A stretch of 39,332 bases of DNA from Rossellomorea orangium (GCF_019334305.1 NZ_JAHWGH010000004.1:1-39332), one strand, 5' to 3'; shown: positions 16,923 through 25,652, numbered from the stretch's first letter. The notes: generated from the sequence alone by a model not told the origin. Numbers and translations: made by a program.

Positions 16923-16949
16923 CTTATAACAAAGAAGCACGAAAGTCAA
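16923..16949 (-). promoter_or_regulatory. Possible promoter of the met operon
   Basis: Minus strand -35 TTGACT (16949-16944) and -10 TATAAG (16928-16923), with a short 15-bp spacer. It lies about 40 bp before the S-box aptamer, the right place, but the spacing is not ideal. Confidence 0.4.
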
Positions 16950-17053
16950 TGATAATTATGAATTATCCGAAAATAATACAAATGTACCTATTCATCCGAA
17001 GGCGTTTTCTTCAGACTGAATAACCGAACAACAAATGCGTTTAGGCGTGAATC

Positions 17054-18052
17054 TCAATGAAAGATCCCTATCTTTGTTTTTATCTCTGTCATAAAGGGAA
17101 TCGCCTTTTTTCTTGCCTTGACAGCACCTTCTTGTAGAATGGCATCCAATTTTTCAGGGCTGGCCATTAGTGCCTCATACTGTGCTCGCGGTTCTTCAAT
17201 AAATGAATTCATGACTTCAAAAAGTTCTTTCTTCGCTTGCCCCCAGCCTATTCCTCTTTGATACCTTTTTCTCATTTCTTCTACTTGTTCGGGTGTTGCA
17301 AATTCTCTGTATAAAGAAAATATGATGGACGATTCTGGATTTTTAGGTTCTTCAGGAGGAGAAGAATCTGTTTTAATTTTGTTGATTAATTTTTGAAGCT
17401 TTTTTGGCTCTTCGAATAAGGGAATCGTATTGTTATAACTTTTACTCATTTTTCTTCCATCCAGTCCTGGCAGTACAGCCGTTTCTTCCTCTATAATGTA
17501 ATCGGGAAGTACAAAGGTTTCTCCATATTGCTTGTTAAAATTTTCTGCAAGGTCCCTTGCGATTTCAACATGCTGAATTTGATCCTTTCCTACAGGGACG
17601 ATCTCCGTTTGGAATAACAGGATATCTGCCGCCATTAGTATGGGATAAGTGAATACACCCATATTGACCCCGGCATCCGCTTCCCTGCCCATCTTATGAT
17701 TTTCTTCAGCAATTGATTTATATGCATGTGCTCGATTCAATAATCCTTTAGGTGCAAAGCATGCTAGAATCCAGCTTAATTCAAAAATCTCAGGTATATC
17801 AGACTGACGATAAAAGATTGCCCGGTCTGGATCGAGTCCTAATGCTAACCAAGCTGCCGCAACTCCATAAGTCAGTTCTTTCATTTCAGCCTGATTATGA
17901 ATTTTCGTAAGACCATGGTAATCCGCTACAAAATAGGCTGTGTTGTAAAAATCATTTTCTGCTAATTTCAAAGCAGGTTTTATTGCACCGATATAATTAC
18001 CTAAATGAATCCTTCCTGTAGGTTTAATTCCGGTCAGAACTTGTTTTTTCAA
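17054..18052 (-). CDS. trpS: Tryptophanyl-tRNA synthetase, divergent type
   Basis: This 332-aa class I synthetase charges tRNA-Trp. The HIGH-equivalent is GRIHLGNYIGA (H16-N19) and the second signature is GRKMSKSYNNTIPLF (KMSKS 201-205). The common Bacillus enzyme, from memory, has a different N-terminus (SGIQPSG) and KMSKSDPN. This sequence instead resembles the second TrpRS type seen in Pseudomonas and actinobacteria. The open frame begins with GTG at 18067, but a GAGGGG site eight bases before TTG 18052 favours the shorter form. It is monocistronic and controlled by a tryptophan T-box. A housekeeping copy may exist elsewhere, which would make this an auxiliary, perhaps inhibitor-resistant, enzyme. 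That is inference. Confidence 0.92.
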   Translation of the reverse strand: MKKQVLTGIKPTGRIHLGNYIGAIKPALKLAENDFYNTAYFVADYHGLTKIHNQAEMKELTYGVAAAWLALGLDPDRAIFYRQSDIPEIFELSWILACFAPKGLLNRAHAYKSIAEENHKMGREADAGVNMGVFTYPILMAADILLFQTEIVPVGKDQIQHVEIARDLAENFNKQYGETFVLPDYIIEEETAVLPGLDGRKMSKSYNNTIPLFEEPKKLQKLINKIKTDSSPPEEPKNPESSIIFSLYREFATPEQVEEMRKRYQRGIGWGQAKKELFEVMNSFIEEPRAQYEALMASPEKLDAILQEGAVKARKKAIPFMTEIKTKIGIFH

Positions 18053-18085
18053 CCCTATTCCCCTCACTTTTCATTCTAAAATAAC

Positions 18086-18360
18086 ACAAAAAGGGCTTCC
18101 CATCCCTATAAAAAGGACGGGAAACCCGTGGTGCCACCTTCATTCGCCTACTGTTCCAGTAAACGCACTCGCATGTACAGAAGTTGCCTTCGATACATCG
18201 TCTCTTTTATCGGTGAGACTATCCGCCGTAGCCTACTTTATTTCAGCCTGGATGCTCAAAAGCCCATTCAACGAATTCAACATACTGATTCTCACCAACC
18301 ATCAGCTCTCTAATATGTTTCAAACGCCTACTCTTCTTTCTCATCGCATTAAACTATTTT
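18086..18360 (-). promoter_or_regulatory. Tryptophan-specific T-box leader of trpS
   Basis: The minus-strand leader has all T-box parts: a Stem I base (GATGAGAAAG with CTTTTGAGCATC), the AGAGAGCTGATGGTTGGTG distal motif, a specifier loop GAATGGG presenting the Trp codon TGG (18266-18264), and the antiterminator sequence AAGGTGGCACCACGGG (18140-18125). The UGGC bulge can pair with the 3' end GCCA of tRNA-Trp. A terminator follows at 18126-18088 (GGGTTTCCCGTCC, GGGATGGGAAGCCC, T-run). Uncharged tRNA-Trp should allow trpS transcription. Confidence 0.95.
18088..18126 (-). terminator. Regulated terminator of the T-box leader
   Basis: Minus strand: GGGTTTCCCGTCC pairs with GGGATGGGAAGCCC (one bulge) and is followed by TTTTT. 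It shares sequence with the T-box antiterminator, so the two structures exclude each other. Confidence 0.88.
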
Positions 18361-18365
18361 CCATT

Positions 18366-18394
18366 ATTTTAATTGATCGGTAAATAATGGTCAA
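18366..18394 (-). promoter_or_regulatory. trpS T-box promoter
   Basis: Minus strand -35 TTGACC (18394-18389), exactly 17 bp, and -10 TAAAAT (18371-18366). It starts the T-box transcript. Confidence 0.75.
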
Positions 18395-18410
18395 GAGATT
18401 GAGAAAGAAT

Positions 18411-19037
18411 TTAGAATTCTTTCGATGAAAGAGGAAGGAAAAGTTTAATACCTCTCTTATTAAAAGGAAGGTATTTCATATCCGCTATCAGATGACTGAT
18501 ATATCCGATTACACAGGCTTCAAAGACTCCCTCGATCATCAAGGAAGATTCGAGGAAGTGTGCAATCACGCCAAAATATACTACACCAAGAATGGAGTGA
18601 GTATAACTCCGGTGTGAAACCCATGAGGCAATGATAATATAGATACCCAATAACCATAACCACGTCTCATTCAACTGCCAACCACATGCCGTGACCCCAA
18701 TGCCGGTGATCATGAGCATCCTCCTCTGGGTAATGAAACCTGTGAGTACAATCATTCCTGCCCCATATCCGACCCCTAACCACCGTTCGCTTCCTGCACC
18801 TTCCAGATAGCTATAGACCATCATTAGAAATCCGATGATTTGCGCAACTGCTCGGATCATTTTAGGTGATAGGGTAACCTTGTTACTCAGCTTTCCGTCA
18901 ATATCCATATCGGGCATCAGTCCAGATACCCCGCCTATTGCTACGAGTGCTACAGTAATCCCTGGGCTTGTTCCAAACGAGTTGGCCACAATATATCCTG
19001 ATGCTGCTCCAATGGTCATATGTGCTGTACCGTTCAA
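18411..19037 (-). CDS. DUF457 / YdjM-type membrane-bound metal-dependent hydrolase
   Basis: This 208-aa polytopic membrane protein has five or six hydrophobic segments. The family metal-site pattern is visible: His6 in TAHMTIG, LMPDMDIDGKLSNK (about 40-53), SHRSYTHSILG (about 146-156) and GYISHLIADM near the C-terminus. Members are annotated as inner-membrane metal-dependent hydrolases, but no substrate is established. The start is TTG with a strong AGCAGGAGGA site. It is probably monocistronic, upstream of the trpS leader. Confidence 0.85.
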   Translation of the reverse strand: MNGTAHMTIGAASGYIVANSFGTSPGITVALVAIGGVSGLMPDMDIDGKLSNKVTLSPKMIRAVAQIIGFLMMVYSYLEGAGSERWLGVGYGAGMIVLTGFITQRRMLMITGIGVTACGWQLNETWLWLLGIYIIIASWVSHRSYTHSILGVVYFGVIAHFLESSLMIEGVFEACVIGYISHLIADMKYLPFNKRGIKLFLPLSSKEF

Positions 19038-19130
19038 TTGTGTCCTCCTGCTATGCTTTCTTATGTATATATTAGATTTCTATAATAGTCTTTATTAATC
19101 TATATGACTATGGGAAAGATGCCTTACTTT

Positions 19131-19757
19131 TTATAAATGTGCAGAGATTCGGTTGATAATTTCCAGAAGATATGACCTTTTATGAGGGACAAAATGACTA
19201 TAACCCGCCTTATAACGTTTATATTCTCTTTCTCCATCGTTCTTCAGCACGAATCCCTCTAATTCTATTTCTGTTGTTTCACCTTGAATAAGTGATTTGA
19301 AATCGACAAGGGCGGTCCGAAATATACCTGCCACTTCTAAAGGATCCGGCTGGAATTCCTCATAGGATATTGGCACAGAATAGAGGAATACATGGGATAG
19401 CTCCCTGTCTACCAGTCCCTCCTGAAAAAGCTCTCCCTTCACCATTCCCATGGGTTGTAAATGTTCAAACGGCACCATGAGCCCAAGCTCTTCATGGACT
19501 TCTCTCACACCGTCTTCAATCTTCTCATGAGATAAAATATGACCTGCAGCTGTTATATCCAGAAGACCTGGAAAATCCTTTTTTTCACGACTTCTTAATT
19601 GAAAATAGATAAAGGAATCCAGCTTGATGACATCATAATAGGCAAGCCAGCAGTGAAAGGTTTCATGCCAATACCCCTTCTTATGTACCTCTGATCGGCT
19701 AGCAACACCAAGCCTCTCACCATTTTCATTCAATATGGCCAGTCGTTCGCTCTCCAT
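19131..19757 (-). CDS. Nudix hydrolase
   Basis: This 208-aa protein resembles isopentenyl-diphosphate-isomerase-like Nudix proteins (start RLAILNENGERLGVASRSEVHKKGYWHETFHCW). The Nudix box is GHILSHEKIEDGVREVHEELGL (starting around residue 87), with the REVHEE metal site. The loop between the first Glu and Arg is one residue shorter than the textbook GX5EX7RE pattern. The frame is open to 19781, but ATG 19757 has AGGAGGGG six bases upstream. The HAD hydrolase gene ends 25 bp before the chosen start, so the two probably form one transcript. Substrate unknown. Confidence 0.86.
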   Translation of the reverse strand: MESERLAILNENGERLGVASRSEVHKKGYWHETFHCWLAYYDVIKLDSFIYFQLRSREKKDFPGLLDITAAGHILSHEKIEDGVREVHEELGLMVPFEHLQPMGMVKGELFQEGLVDRELSHVFLYSVPISYEEFQPDPLEVAGIFRTALVDFKSLIQGETTEIELEGFVLKNDGEREYKRYKAGYSHFVPHKRSYLLEIINRISAHL

Positions 19758-19782
19758 AGGACCCCTCCTGTTCCCCTTCAAT

Positions 19783-20436
19783 TTATTTAACTTTCTCTAA
19801 GTAGGTTTTGATCTCCATCAAATCCTCCACCACTATGTCAGCTTCAAGCAACTCTTGTTCTTCTGAAAACCCAAAGGCACAGCCGATTGAAAGAAAATGA
19901 TTCTCCTCGGCACCCTTAAAATCCTGTATTCTATCTCCAATCACCACTCCGTGTGTGAGATCATGATCCTCTTTTACTCTTCTTATTGCGTCACCTTTGT
20001 TGTTCGTTTCCATATCCTGCATGCTGTAAATGGACGAAACCCACCGATCCAGCGAATAATGTTCCACGATTGTTTGTATGTATTGAGTGGAACTGTTACT
20101 TATTACAATGATTAGGGATCCCATGTCTGCCAAATAAGTTAATAGTTCCTCTGCATGGGTAAATAAGTCTCCCTTTCCATTTAGAGCATTTTGTTGAAGT
20201 TTTGCTTGAAACCGTTCATTCACTTTGTTCTGCATCACTTTGTCGTCAGGTAGCAGGTGTGCACACATAGACGCGAAGGATCCAGCCATGAGTTCCCTGT
20301 ATGAAAAGACGGGTACTTCACCCGTCCATATCCCTTCATCTCTAAGGGATAGGAAAGCATCATGAAGCGCATCTTCAAGTATAAGATGTGTTTGAAACAA
20401 CGTTCCATCCAAGTCAAATATCATTGCAGCTTTCAT
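19783..20436 (-). CDS. HAD-family hydrolase, phosphoglycolate-phosphatase-like
   Basis: This 217-aa protein has all four HAD motifs: I IFDLDGTLF (nucleophile D8, acid D10), II IVISNSS, III a Lys in NNKGDAIRR, and IV VVIGDRIQDFKGA. A helical cap lies between motifs I and II (about 15-85), typical of subclass IA enzymes such as phosphoglycolate phosphatase or pyrophosphatase PpaX. The start has AAAGGAGA. It is upstream of and close to the Nudix gene, so the two may be co-transcribed. Confidence 0.87.
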   Translation of the reverse strand: MKAAMIFDLDGTLFQTHLILEDALHDAFLSLRDEGIWTGEVPVFSYRELMAGSFASMCAHLLPDDKVMQNKVNERFQAKLQQNALNGKGDLFTHAEELLTYLADMGSLIIVISNSSTQYIQTIVEHYSLDRWVSSIYSMQDMETNNKGDAIRRVKEDHDLTHGVVIGDRIQDFKGAEENHFLSIGCAFGFSEEQELLEADIVVEDLMEIKTYLEKVK

Positions 20437-20607
20437 CTATATTCTCCTTTATTGTCTTAAGCACAATCATCTTTGGTGTTAAGTCTGACCCGGTCACTGA
20501 AATAGAACCAGCTCTTATCATATCAAATATACGTCCATTTGAGAGTCCCCGATGTTTATTTCCGTGACAGATCAAGTCATCGGTCAATCATTCACCAGGA
20601 ATAGCAC

Positions 20608-20642
20608 AAAAAAAAGACACTCGAGACCCCTCTCTTGTGTCC
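20608..20642 (-). terminator. Rho-independent terminator
   Basis: Minus strand: GGACACAAGAGAG, GGGT loop, CTCGAGTGTC and eight Ts. It follows the small membrane protein gene ending at 20670. Confidence 0.8.
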
Positions 20643-20669
20643 TTTGCTTTCAATGGTTTTCCATGTACT

Positions 20670-20849
20670 TCAGGATGCGTTGGGCAGGTAATAAAGGACC
20701 GTCAACATCATGCCGATCACAGAGAAGATGACAATCGTGACTGCCAGCGACCTGTGATACTTGGAAACATGCTTCTTCTTCGACACGTTAAAAAACGTAA
20801 ATGCCATTAACGAAAGAACAAACAAAGCTATAAACAAGAGCTCGCTCAT
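20670..20849 (-). CDS. Small two-helix membrane protein
   Basis: This 59-aa protein has two hydrophobic helices (about 4-22 and 37-55) joined by a basic loop SKKKHVSKYHR. I do not recognise a family. ATG 20849 has AAAGGG seven bases upstream, and a TTG two codons earlier is possible. It has its own terminator and lies downstream of the cardiolipin-synthase-like gene with a 99-bp gap. Confidence 0.65.
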   Translation of the reverse strand: MSELLFIALFVLSLMAFTFFNVSKKKHVSKYHRSLAVTIVIFSVIGMMLTVLYYLPNAS

Positions 20850-20948
20850 GGACAATCCCTTTCTTCAGTAAGGTGTGTTTATCTTTACTATATGAGAACA
20901 CTTTACCATATTTTCTTATTCAACAAAAATTTTATTAGCTTGACTGCA

Positions 20949-22163
20949 TTAAAAATAATAATAGAGCCACTGTGGTGTTTTCTGTAAAGCCTTTTCCCAT
21001 GATGGTAACTCATCAAAGGCTTTCCTTGTCAATTTCTCACTATCCTTTATATCCTTATTGATAAGGGATTCCAACTTCACCGCAACTCCTTCATCTCTAA
21101 TGATACAATTGCTTTCGTCGTTTAAATGAAAGCTGCGGGGATCCCAATTGGCTGTCCCGACGTCGGCCCATTTGTGGTCGATCACCATGACCTTCCCATG
21201 GAAAAAACCTTTCTGGTACAAATATAGATTCACTCCAACCTTTAAGAGGTTTTTTTCTATTCGATAGCTCGGAGGCTTAGTGAACCAGGCATCAGTATCG
21301 TCCGGGACGAGAATATTGACCACAACACCTCTTTTTGCGGCTTTTTCTAACGCTTCAACCAGCTTTTTATTCGGAATGAAGTAGGGAGTTGTAATCGTTA
21401 CGCTCTCATTTGCACCGTCGATCCATTCAATGGTTCTCTCAATCAGCGGAGTACCTGTTGAAAAAATGAAATGAACATTTCCCTCCCGGTTATCAGTCGC
21501 AGGAAAATCAGATTGATCACTCTTCACAATGCCCCCCCCATCCTCCATCCAATCCCTTTTGAACTGTTGATACACCTCTTTCACAGAATAACCTTTCAAC
21601 CGGAGATGGTAATCCCTCCAATATCCAAGCTTGGGATCTTCGCCTAGATATTCAACGCCCATATTGAACCCTCCTATATAAGCAATATCTTCGTCTATGG
21701 AAATGAGCCTGCGATGATTACGATGATGAAGGGAATAAAACAAATTCTTAAAGGAAAGGGGCCGGCTTCTCAGGACTTTGACACCCCCGTTTTTCAATTG
21801 CTTGATTGTATCATTTTTTATATCCGAACCCAAATAGTCGACCGATAAACGAACATCCACTCCACTATTAGCCTTATCAATCAATGCATCGAAGAAATCA
21901 TCGGAAACCCGGTCATCCCGAATGATAAAGAAGTGGATCCAAATATGGTGATTTGCGCTTTCAATATCTTTAAAAAGACTATTATAGAAACTGTTCCCTG
22001 TATTGAAAATATCTATAGATGCGTTCCCAGAAAGGGTTTCTGTCATCGGATGGTTTTTCGTGTAGTTTTTGACACCATGTCTTACGTCCCAATGCATGAT
22101 AAGGAATAATGTCACGAGGGTTCCACCAATGACCACGAGACCTTGCAACCATTTATTAATCAT
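20949..22163 (-). CDS. Cardiolipin synthase-like phospholipase D family protein
   Basis: This 404-aa membrane-anchored enzyme has an N-terminal helix (about 7-24) and two PLD domains. The first motif reads H150-R-R152-L-I-S-I-D157, with Arg in place of the usual Lys of HxKxxxxD. The second is canonical, H322-G-K324-V-M-V-I-D329, followed by GTANWDPRSF. Such proteins join two phosphatidylglycerols into cardiolipin, or act as phosphatidyltransferases. It is shorter than ClsA and has one N-terminal helix rather than two, resembling the YwiE/YwjE group. The start has AAAGGGGAAGG. The Lys-to-Arg change is worth attention. Confidence 0.88.
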   Translation of the reverse strand: MINKWLQGLVVIGGTLVTLFLIMHWDVRHGVKNYTKNHPMTETLSGNASIDIFNTGNSFYNSLFKDIESANHHIWIHFFIIRDDRVSDDFFDALIDKANSGVDVRLSVDYLGSDIKNDTIKQLKNGGVKVLRSRPLSFKNLFYSLHHRNHRRLISIDEDIAYIGGFNMGVEYLGEDPKLGYWRDYHLRLKGYSVKEVYQQFKRDWMEDGGGIVKSDQSDFPATDNREGNVHFIFSTGTPLIERTIEWIDGANESVTITTPYFIPNKKLVEALEKAAKRGVVVNILVPDDTDAWFTKPPSYRIEKNLLKVGVNLYLYQKGFFHGKVMVIDHKWADVGTANWDPRSFHLNDESNCIIRDEGVAVKLESLINKDIKDSEKLTRKAFDELPSWEKALQKTPQWLYYYF

Positions 22164-22245
22164 GGACCTTCCCCTTTCCTACTTTCTGTTAGCTTTTGTT
22201 TACGGGAAAGGACTATGCATACCTTATGAAAGTTTGTGAATCACG

Positions 22246-22283
22246 CAGAAAAAAATGAAGCGCCGACTTCGTGTCGACGCTTC
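22246..22283 (-). terminator. Terminator downstream of vanZ-like gene
   Basis: Minus strand: TGAAGCGTCGAC, ACGAA loop, GTCGGCGCTTCA and seven Ts, just past the stop codon at 22282. Confidence 0.85.
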
Positions 22284-22839
22284 ACCTGATTACCTTATTG
22301 ATTTTCAACAAATGATAAAAATATCGGACCAGGGCAAAGAGTATGCCTCCAATTCCCGCTCCAAGTGTATTCATGATCCAGTCATCGATATCCGTCGCTC
22401 TTCCCAAAGGAAGGTAAAATTGTGCAAGTTCAATACCAAATGAAAATATTCCTCCTAAAAAAGTGACCATTATGATCAGTTGTTTAGAGTGTCTCATCCA
22501 CCAGGCGAGGAAAAATGAAAAGGGAATAAACAATAAAATATTGGCCAGGAGATTCCTGATTGGCACATCAAGATGGTTACGATAGATTAAGTTCAATTTC
22601 AGATTGGAGAAGGGATCAAAATTCACAGATCCTTCAGACACACTGCCACCGGTAAGCGGAGTTAGAGTGATCAAACAGATGCCTCCTATAGAAATACACG
22701 TAAATAAAACCGGCAGCAGATTCATCCATCGCCCTTTTCCCTTTCTTTTCTTCCAGAAGGAGATCGCAAAGAAAAGGGTAATCGTCACAATGAACATGAT
22801 TGGAAGAACCCATCCGAATGCGCTCCATAATTCTTTCAT
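22282..22839 (-). CDS. VanZ-family membrane protein
   Basis: This 185-aa protein has about five membrane segments and the VanZ pattern: ITLTPLTGG after helix 2, RNLLANILLFIPFSFFLAWW (about 95-114) and GIELAQFYLPLGRATDIDDWIMNTLGAGIGG (about 135-165). VanZ proteins can raise teicoplanin or lipoglycopeptide tolerance, but most chromosomal members have no known role. It starts 55 bp after the selB stop in the same direction, so read-through is possible, and it ends at a strong terminator. Confidence 0.88.
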   Translation of the reverse strand: MKELWSAFGWVLPIMFIVTITLFFAISFWKKRKGKGRWMNLLPVLFTCISIGGICLITLTPLTGGSVSEGSVNFDPFSNLKLNLIYRNHLDVPIRNLLANILLFIPFSFFLAWWMRHSKQLIIMVTFLGGIFSFGIELAQFYLPLGRATDIDDWIMNTLGAGIGGILFALVRYFYHLLKINKVIR

Positions 22840-22894
22840 AGTCCTTTAGCCTTCTTTCCTCTATAATGCAAACTTCTCAGCAACAATTTTCACT

Positions 22895-24790
22895 TTAAAT
22901 TTCTTTTCCAACTTTATGAACATTGCTCACCCATTTACGTTTCCCCTCCATGCGAATCGTCAAGCCTTCTTTATCCAGCTTTTCTAAAAACGGAATCATG
23001 TACTTTCTGGATACACCCAACACTTCCTTCGCTTCTCCAATATGAAATGTATCATTGGTATGGTGCTTCAATCTCGTAATGGCTTCGCTATAGACTTTGG
23101 ATGAATATGCTTTGCGGTCATCCAAAGGTACTATTTTCTTTTCCTGTACAAAATAATGATAAAAGTCTGAACGCCAATTTTCCGGTATCCCTGCTTGTTC
23201 GAAATACTCTTCCATATCTCTCACTTTATTTCCATCAGTCTCCAGTAACGAGAGAAGATTTCCGCATCTTTTCTCCCATTCATGGGGAATTTGAGGTGAG
23301 AACCCCTCTATATATACACGTCCACTTTCTTGAATGTACGTTCCTTGCTCCAATACATAATCAATTAATGATCCTGGGTATTCTTTCAAGGATTGTTTTA
23401 ATTCTCCTGAATTGATTCCCCTGTACAACGGGAAATCTTTGTGATACTTCGAAACAACCTGATCAATCATTTTCCTGCATTCTTCTGTGATTTTACAATG
23501 GGTAACCGTGGAATCAGAAAGCTCGATCCATTCATGTCCTTGGAGTAGTTTTTCCATTCTCTCTTCTGGCAGAGAAGTTTCTCTCAATAGAAATCCCCTA
23601 TTTGCAGATTTATATCGATCAAGGACTTTCAAAATCCGGTCCTTTGGAGTACCCTCTGTTTCTGCTTGAAGGAGTTCAATCGTACCTTCTCCATACCGAT
23701 ATTTCCCGCCGTTCGGTTGAATGATCCATCCTCCTCCAATGGTTTCAACCGGGGATGGCCTTCTCACAATAAACCTGTCTCCTCTCTTAGCCATGATTGG
23801 TTCGCTAAGTTGGATTTGACAGAGTATATTGCCTGTACCGCTTTTCGCACTATTCCGATCAAAGAATACGAGCCTCCCGAGGACTTCAGAAGTCCCAGTA
23901 TGAACCATGACCGGCATTCTCTGCTTGATATCATATTTGACATTCGTTAAAACATCAAGGCAAACATCAATGGTATCAGACACATAAAGATGGGGTGAGG
24001 AAACCAGTACATTACCCCGTTTAAGTTTTTTATAGTCCACTCCGGATAGATTGACAGCAACACGTTGACCAGCATATCCCGCTCCCTTTTTATCACTGTG
24101 GACTTGAATTTGTTTCGCCTTCGTATGTATTCCCTGTGGGAGGATCATCAAATCCTGACCCGTTTCCAAACAGCCTTCATAAACGGTGCCTCTTACCACT
24201 GTTCCTTGTCCCTTTATGGTAAAGACCTGATCGACAGGCAATCGTAATTCACCTGACATACTCCTCGAAGGCAGACAGTTCAAGGAATGGATGATGGCTT
24301 CTTTCAGTTCATTCACTCCTTCTCCCGAAAGGCTATCAACTAATAAAAACGGAGATCCTTCAAAAACAGTACCTTTCAATTCCTCCATCATTTCTTCAAG
24401 TGCCAGATCCACCATTTCCCTTTCTACTTTTGAAATTTTCGTCAATACGACAATGGTCTGCTTAATATCTAAAAGGGACAGGATATCAAGATGCTCCCGG
24501 GTTTGAGGCATCACTCCTTCATCCGCAGCAACAACCAGTACAACCAGGTCGATCCCTGCCACACCTGCAATCATTTGTCTGATGAAGCGCTCATGGCCAG
24601 GAACGTCAACGACAGAGATTTCAATATGATCATCATTATACAGTGGAGCATATCCAGGCTCTATAGATATATTACGCTCCTTTTCTTCCTTGAGACGATC
24701 GGTATCAACAGATGTAAGGGCTTTTGTAAGAGTGGTTTTTCCATGATCAATATGTCCAGCCATTCCGATCGTGTAGTATCTCTTTTCCAT
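22895..24790 (-). CDS. selB: Selenocysteine-specific elongation factor SelB
   Basis: This 631-aa GTPase brings Sec-tRNA(Sec) to UGA codons marked by a SECIS hairpin. G1 is GHIDHGKT (12-19), G3 DVPGH (62-66), and G4 reads TKIS (117-120) where TKxD or NKxD is usual. EF-Tu-like domains II and III follow (about 175-370, with [14 protein letters not shown]), and then a long C-terminal part with winged-helix repeats that bind the SECIS RNA (last one about 570-625, [32 protein letters not shown]). Length fits bacterial SelB. No selA or selD is adjacent, but a matching tRNA-Sec gene lies at 36.3 kb. Confidence 0.95.
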   Translation of the reverse strand: MEKRYYTIGMAGHIDHGKTTLTKALTSVDTDRLKEEKERNISIEPGYAPLYNDDHIEISVVDVPGHERFIRQMIAGVAGIDLVVLVVAADEGVMPQTREHLDILSLLDIKQTIVVLTKISKVEREMVDLALEEMMEELKGTVFEGSPFLLVDSLSGEGVNELKEAIIHSLNCLPSRSMSGELRLPVDQVFTIKGQGTVVRGTVYEGCLETGQDLMILPQGIHTKAKQIQVHSDKKGAGYAGQRVAVNLSGVDYKKLKRGNVLVSSPHLYVSDTIDVCLDVLTNVKYDIKQRMPVMVHTGTSEVLGRLVFFDRNSAKSGTGNILCQIQLSEPIMAKRGDRFIVRRPSPVETIGGGWIIQPNGGKYRYGEGTIELLQAETEGTPKDRILKVLDRYKSANRGFLLRETSLPEERMEKLLQGHEWIELSDSTVTHCKITEECRKMIDQVVSKYHKDFPLYRGINSGELKQSLKEYPGSLIDYVLEQGTYIQESGRVYIEGFSPQIPHEWEKRCGNLLSLLETDGNKVRDMEEYFEQAGIPENWRSDFYHYFVQEKKIVPLDDRKAYSSKVYSEAITRLKHHTNDTFHIGEAKEVLGVSRKYMIPFLEKLDKEGLTIRMEGKRKWVSNVHKVGKEI

Positions 24791-24805
24791 CCCCGCACCA
24801 CTTTC

Positions 24806-24940
24806 CTATTCCTTCTTTTTAAACCTGAATATCAGGATGCCTGCCATGACGGCAAAGCAAACAGCAAATAGCGTCCCCTTCCACACTTCACCATCCCAAA
24901 AAGATTTAACGACCCAAATGGAAATGAAAAGTGTTATCAA
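24806..24940 (-). CDS. Short membrane peptide ORF, start uncertain or frameshifted
   Basis: From TTG 24940 this frame gives 44 aa with two hydrophobic stretches (MITLFISIWVV and GTLFAVCFAVMAGILIF) and a lysine-rich end FRFKKKE, typical of a small membrane protein. It stops 16 bp before selB. There is no ribosome site at the TTG. Upstream, a GTG at 24986 has AAGGACAGCAG before it but is one base out of frame. With one A fewer in the AAAA run just after it, a 59-aa protein would result. It may be a decayed gene, a real gene with a rare start, or noise. Confidence 0.35.
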   Translation of the reverse strand: MITLFISIWVVKSFWDGEVWKGTLFAVCFAVMAGILIFRFKKKE

Positions 24941-25001
24941 AATATCAAAAATGAGAATACCTCTGGAATATCGAATGTGTTTTCACCTGCTGTCCTTGTA
25001 T

Positions 25002-25541
25002 TTAATACTGTAGTTCCTTCACTTTATCATATTCCATCTTCACTGCTCCACCCTGACGGAATCTTGCCATGCAATACTCACCTGCGTAACGCCCATTCTG
25101 AACGATAGAGCCATGTTTGAACCCCTCATTCTCAAACCCTAATCTTTCATACAGAGCTTTTGCTTTAGCGTTGCTGTCGATGACTGTCAATTCGATCCTT
25201 TCGATCATCAGCCAATTATCTGCCAGATCAATTGCATTCTGAATAAGACCGGTTCCGATTCCTTTTCCATGGTACTCTTCATCTATAAAAACAAATAGAC
25301 TTCCCGTATGTGAACGCCTTCCGATTCCCTGGTTCAACCCGCATAGTCCCACTACCTTGCCATCCACTTCTGCCACGAAGTCATGCTGACTTGGAGAGGG
25401 ACTCTTTAATCTTTCCTCAAACTTACCCGTCCTTAAACTTGGTAAAGCGATAATATTAGGTAAAACCGTCTTTTGGCGCATGATTTCCACTATTCTTTCA
25501 GCATCCTTCACTTCTATCGGCCGAATTTTCATTTTCTCCAT
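25002..25541 (-). CDS. GNAT-family N-acetyltransferase
   Basis: This 179-aa GNAT enzyme has the acetyl-CoA-binding motif A, FIDEEYHGKGIGTGLIQNAI (around residues 95-114), and motif B ELTVIDSNAKAKALYERLGFENEGFK. The substrate, protein or small molecule, is not predictable. The frame is open to 25649 but crosses a terminator hairpin, so I take ATG 25541 after AGGGGGA. ATG 25532 is also possible. It lies downstream of the Sco gene and upstream of selB. Confidence 0.88.
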   Translation of the reverse strand: MEKMKIRPIEVKDAERIVEIMRQKTVLPNIIALPSLRTGKFEERLKSPSPSQHDFVAEVDGKVVGLCGLNQGIGRRSHTGSLFVFIDEEYHGKGIGTGLIQNAIDLADNWLMIERIELTVIDSNAKAKALYERLGFENEGFKHGSIVQNGRYAGEYCMARFRQGGAVKMEYDKVKELQY

Positions 25542-25601
25542 TCCCCCTACCCTTTTCATTATTATAAGCGCTAACATCCTGATATTGGAATGGGAAACTA
25601 C

Positions 25602-25641
25602 AAAAAAGGGAGAATCACCCGCCTTTCTGTGGTTCTCCCTT
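25602..25641 (-). terminator. Terminator of the Sco gene
   Basis: Minus strand: AAGGGAGAACCAC and GTGATTCTCCCTT pair around a short loop and are followed by TTTTT, 12 bp past the stop at 25653. Confidence 0.85.
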
Positions 25642-25652
25642 AAGGACAATTA

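Noticed and set aside
24976..24990. UGA before the small frame upstream of selB as a selenocysteine codon
   Set aside because: The residues around it show no redox motif, the frame lies over the end of the GNAT gene, and no SECIS-like hairpin was evident. An out-of-frame start is the simpler reading.
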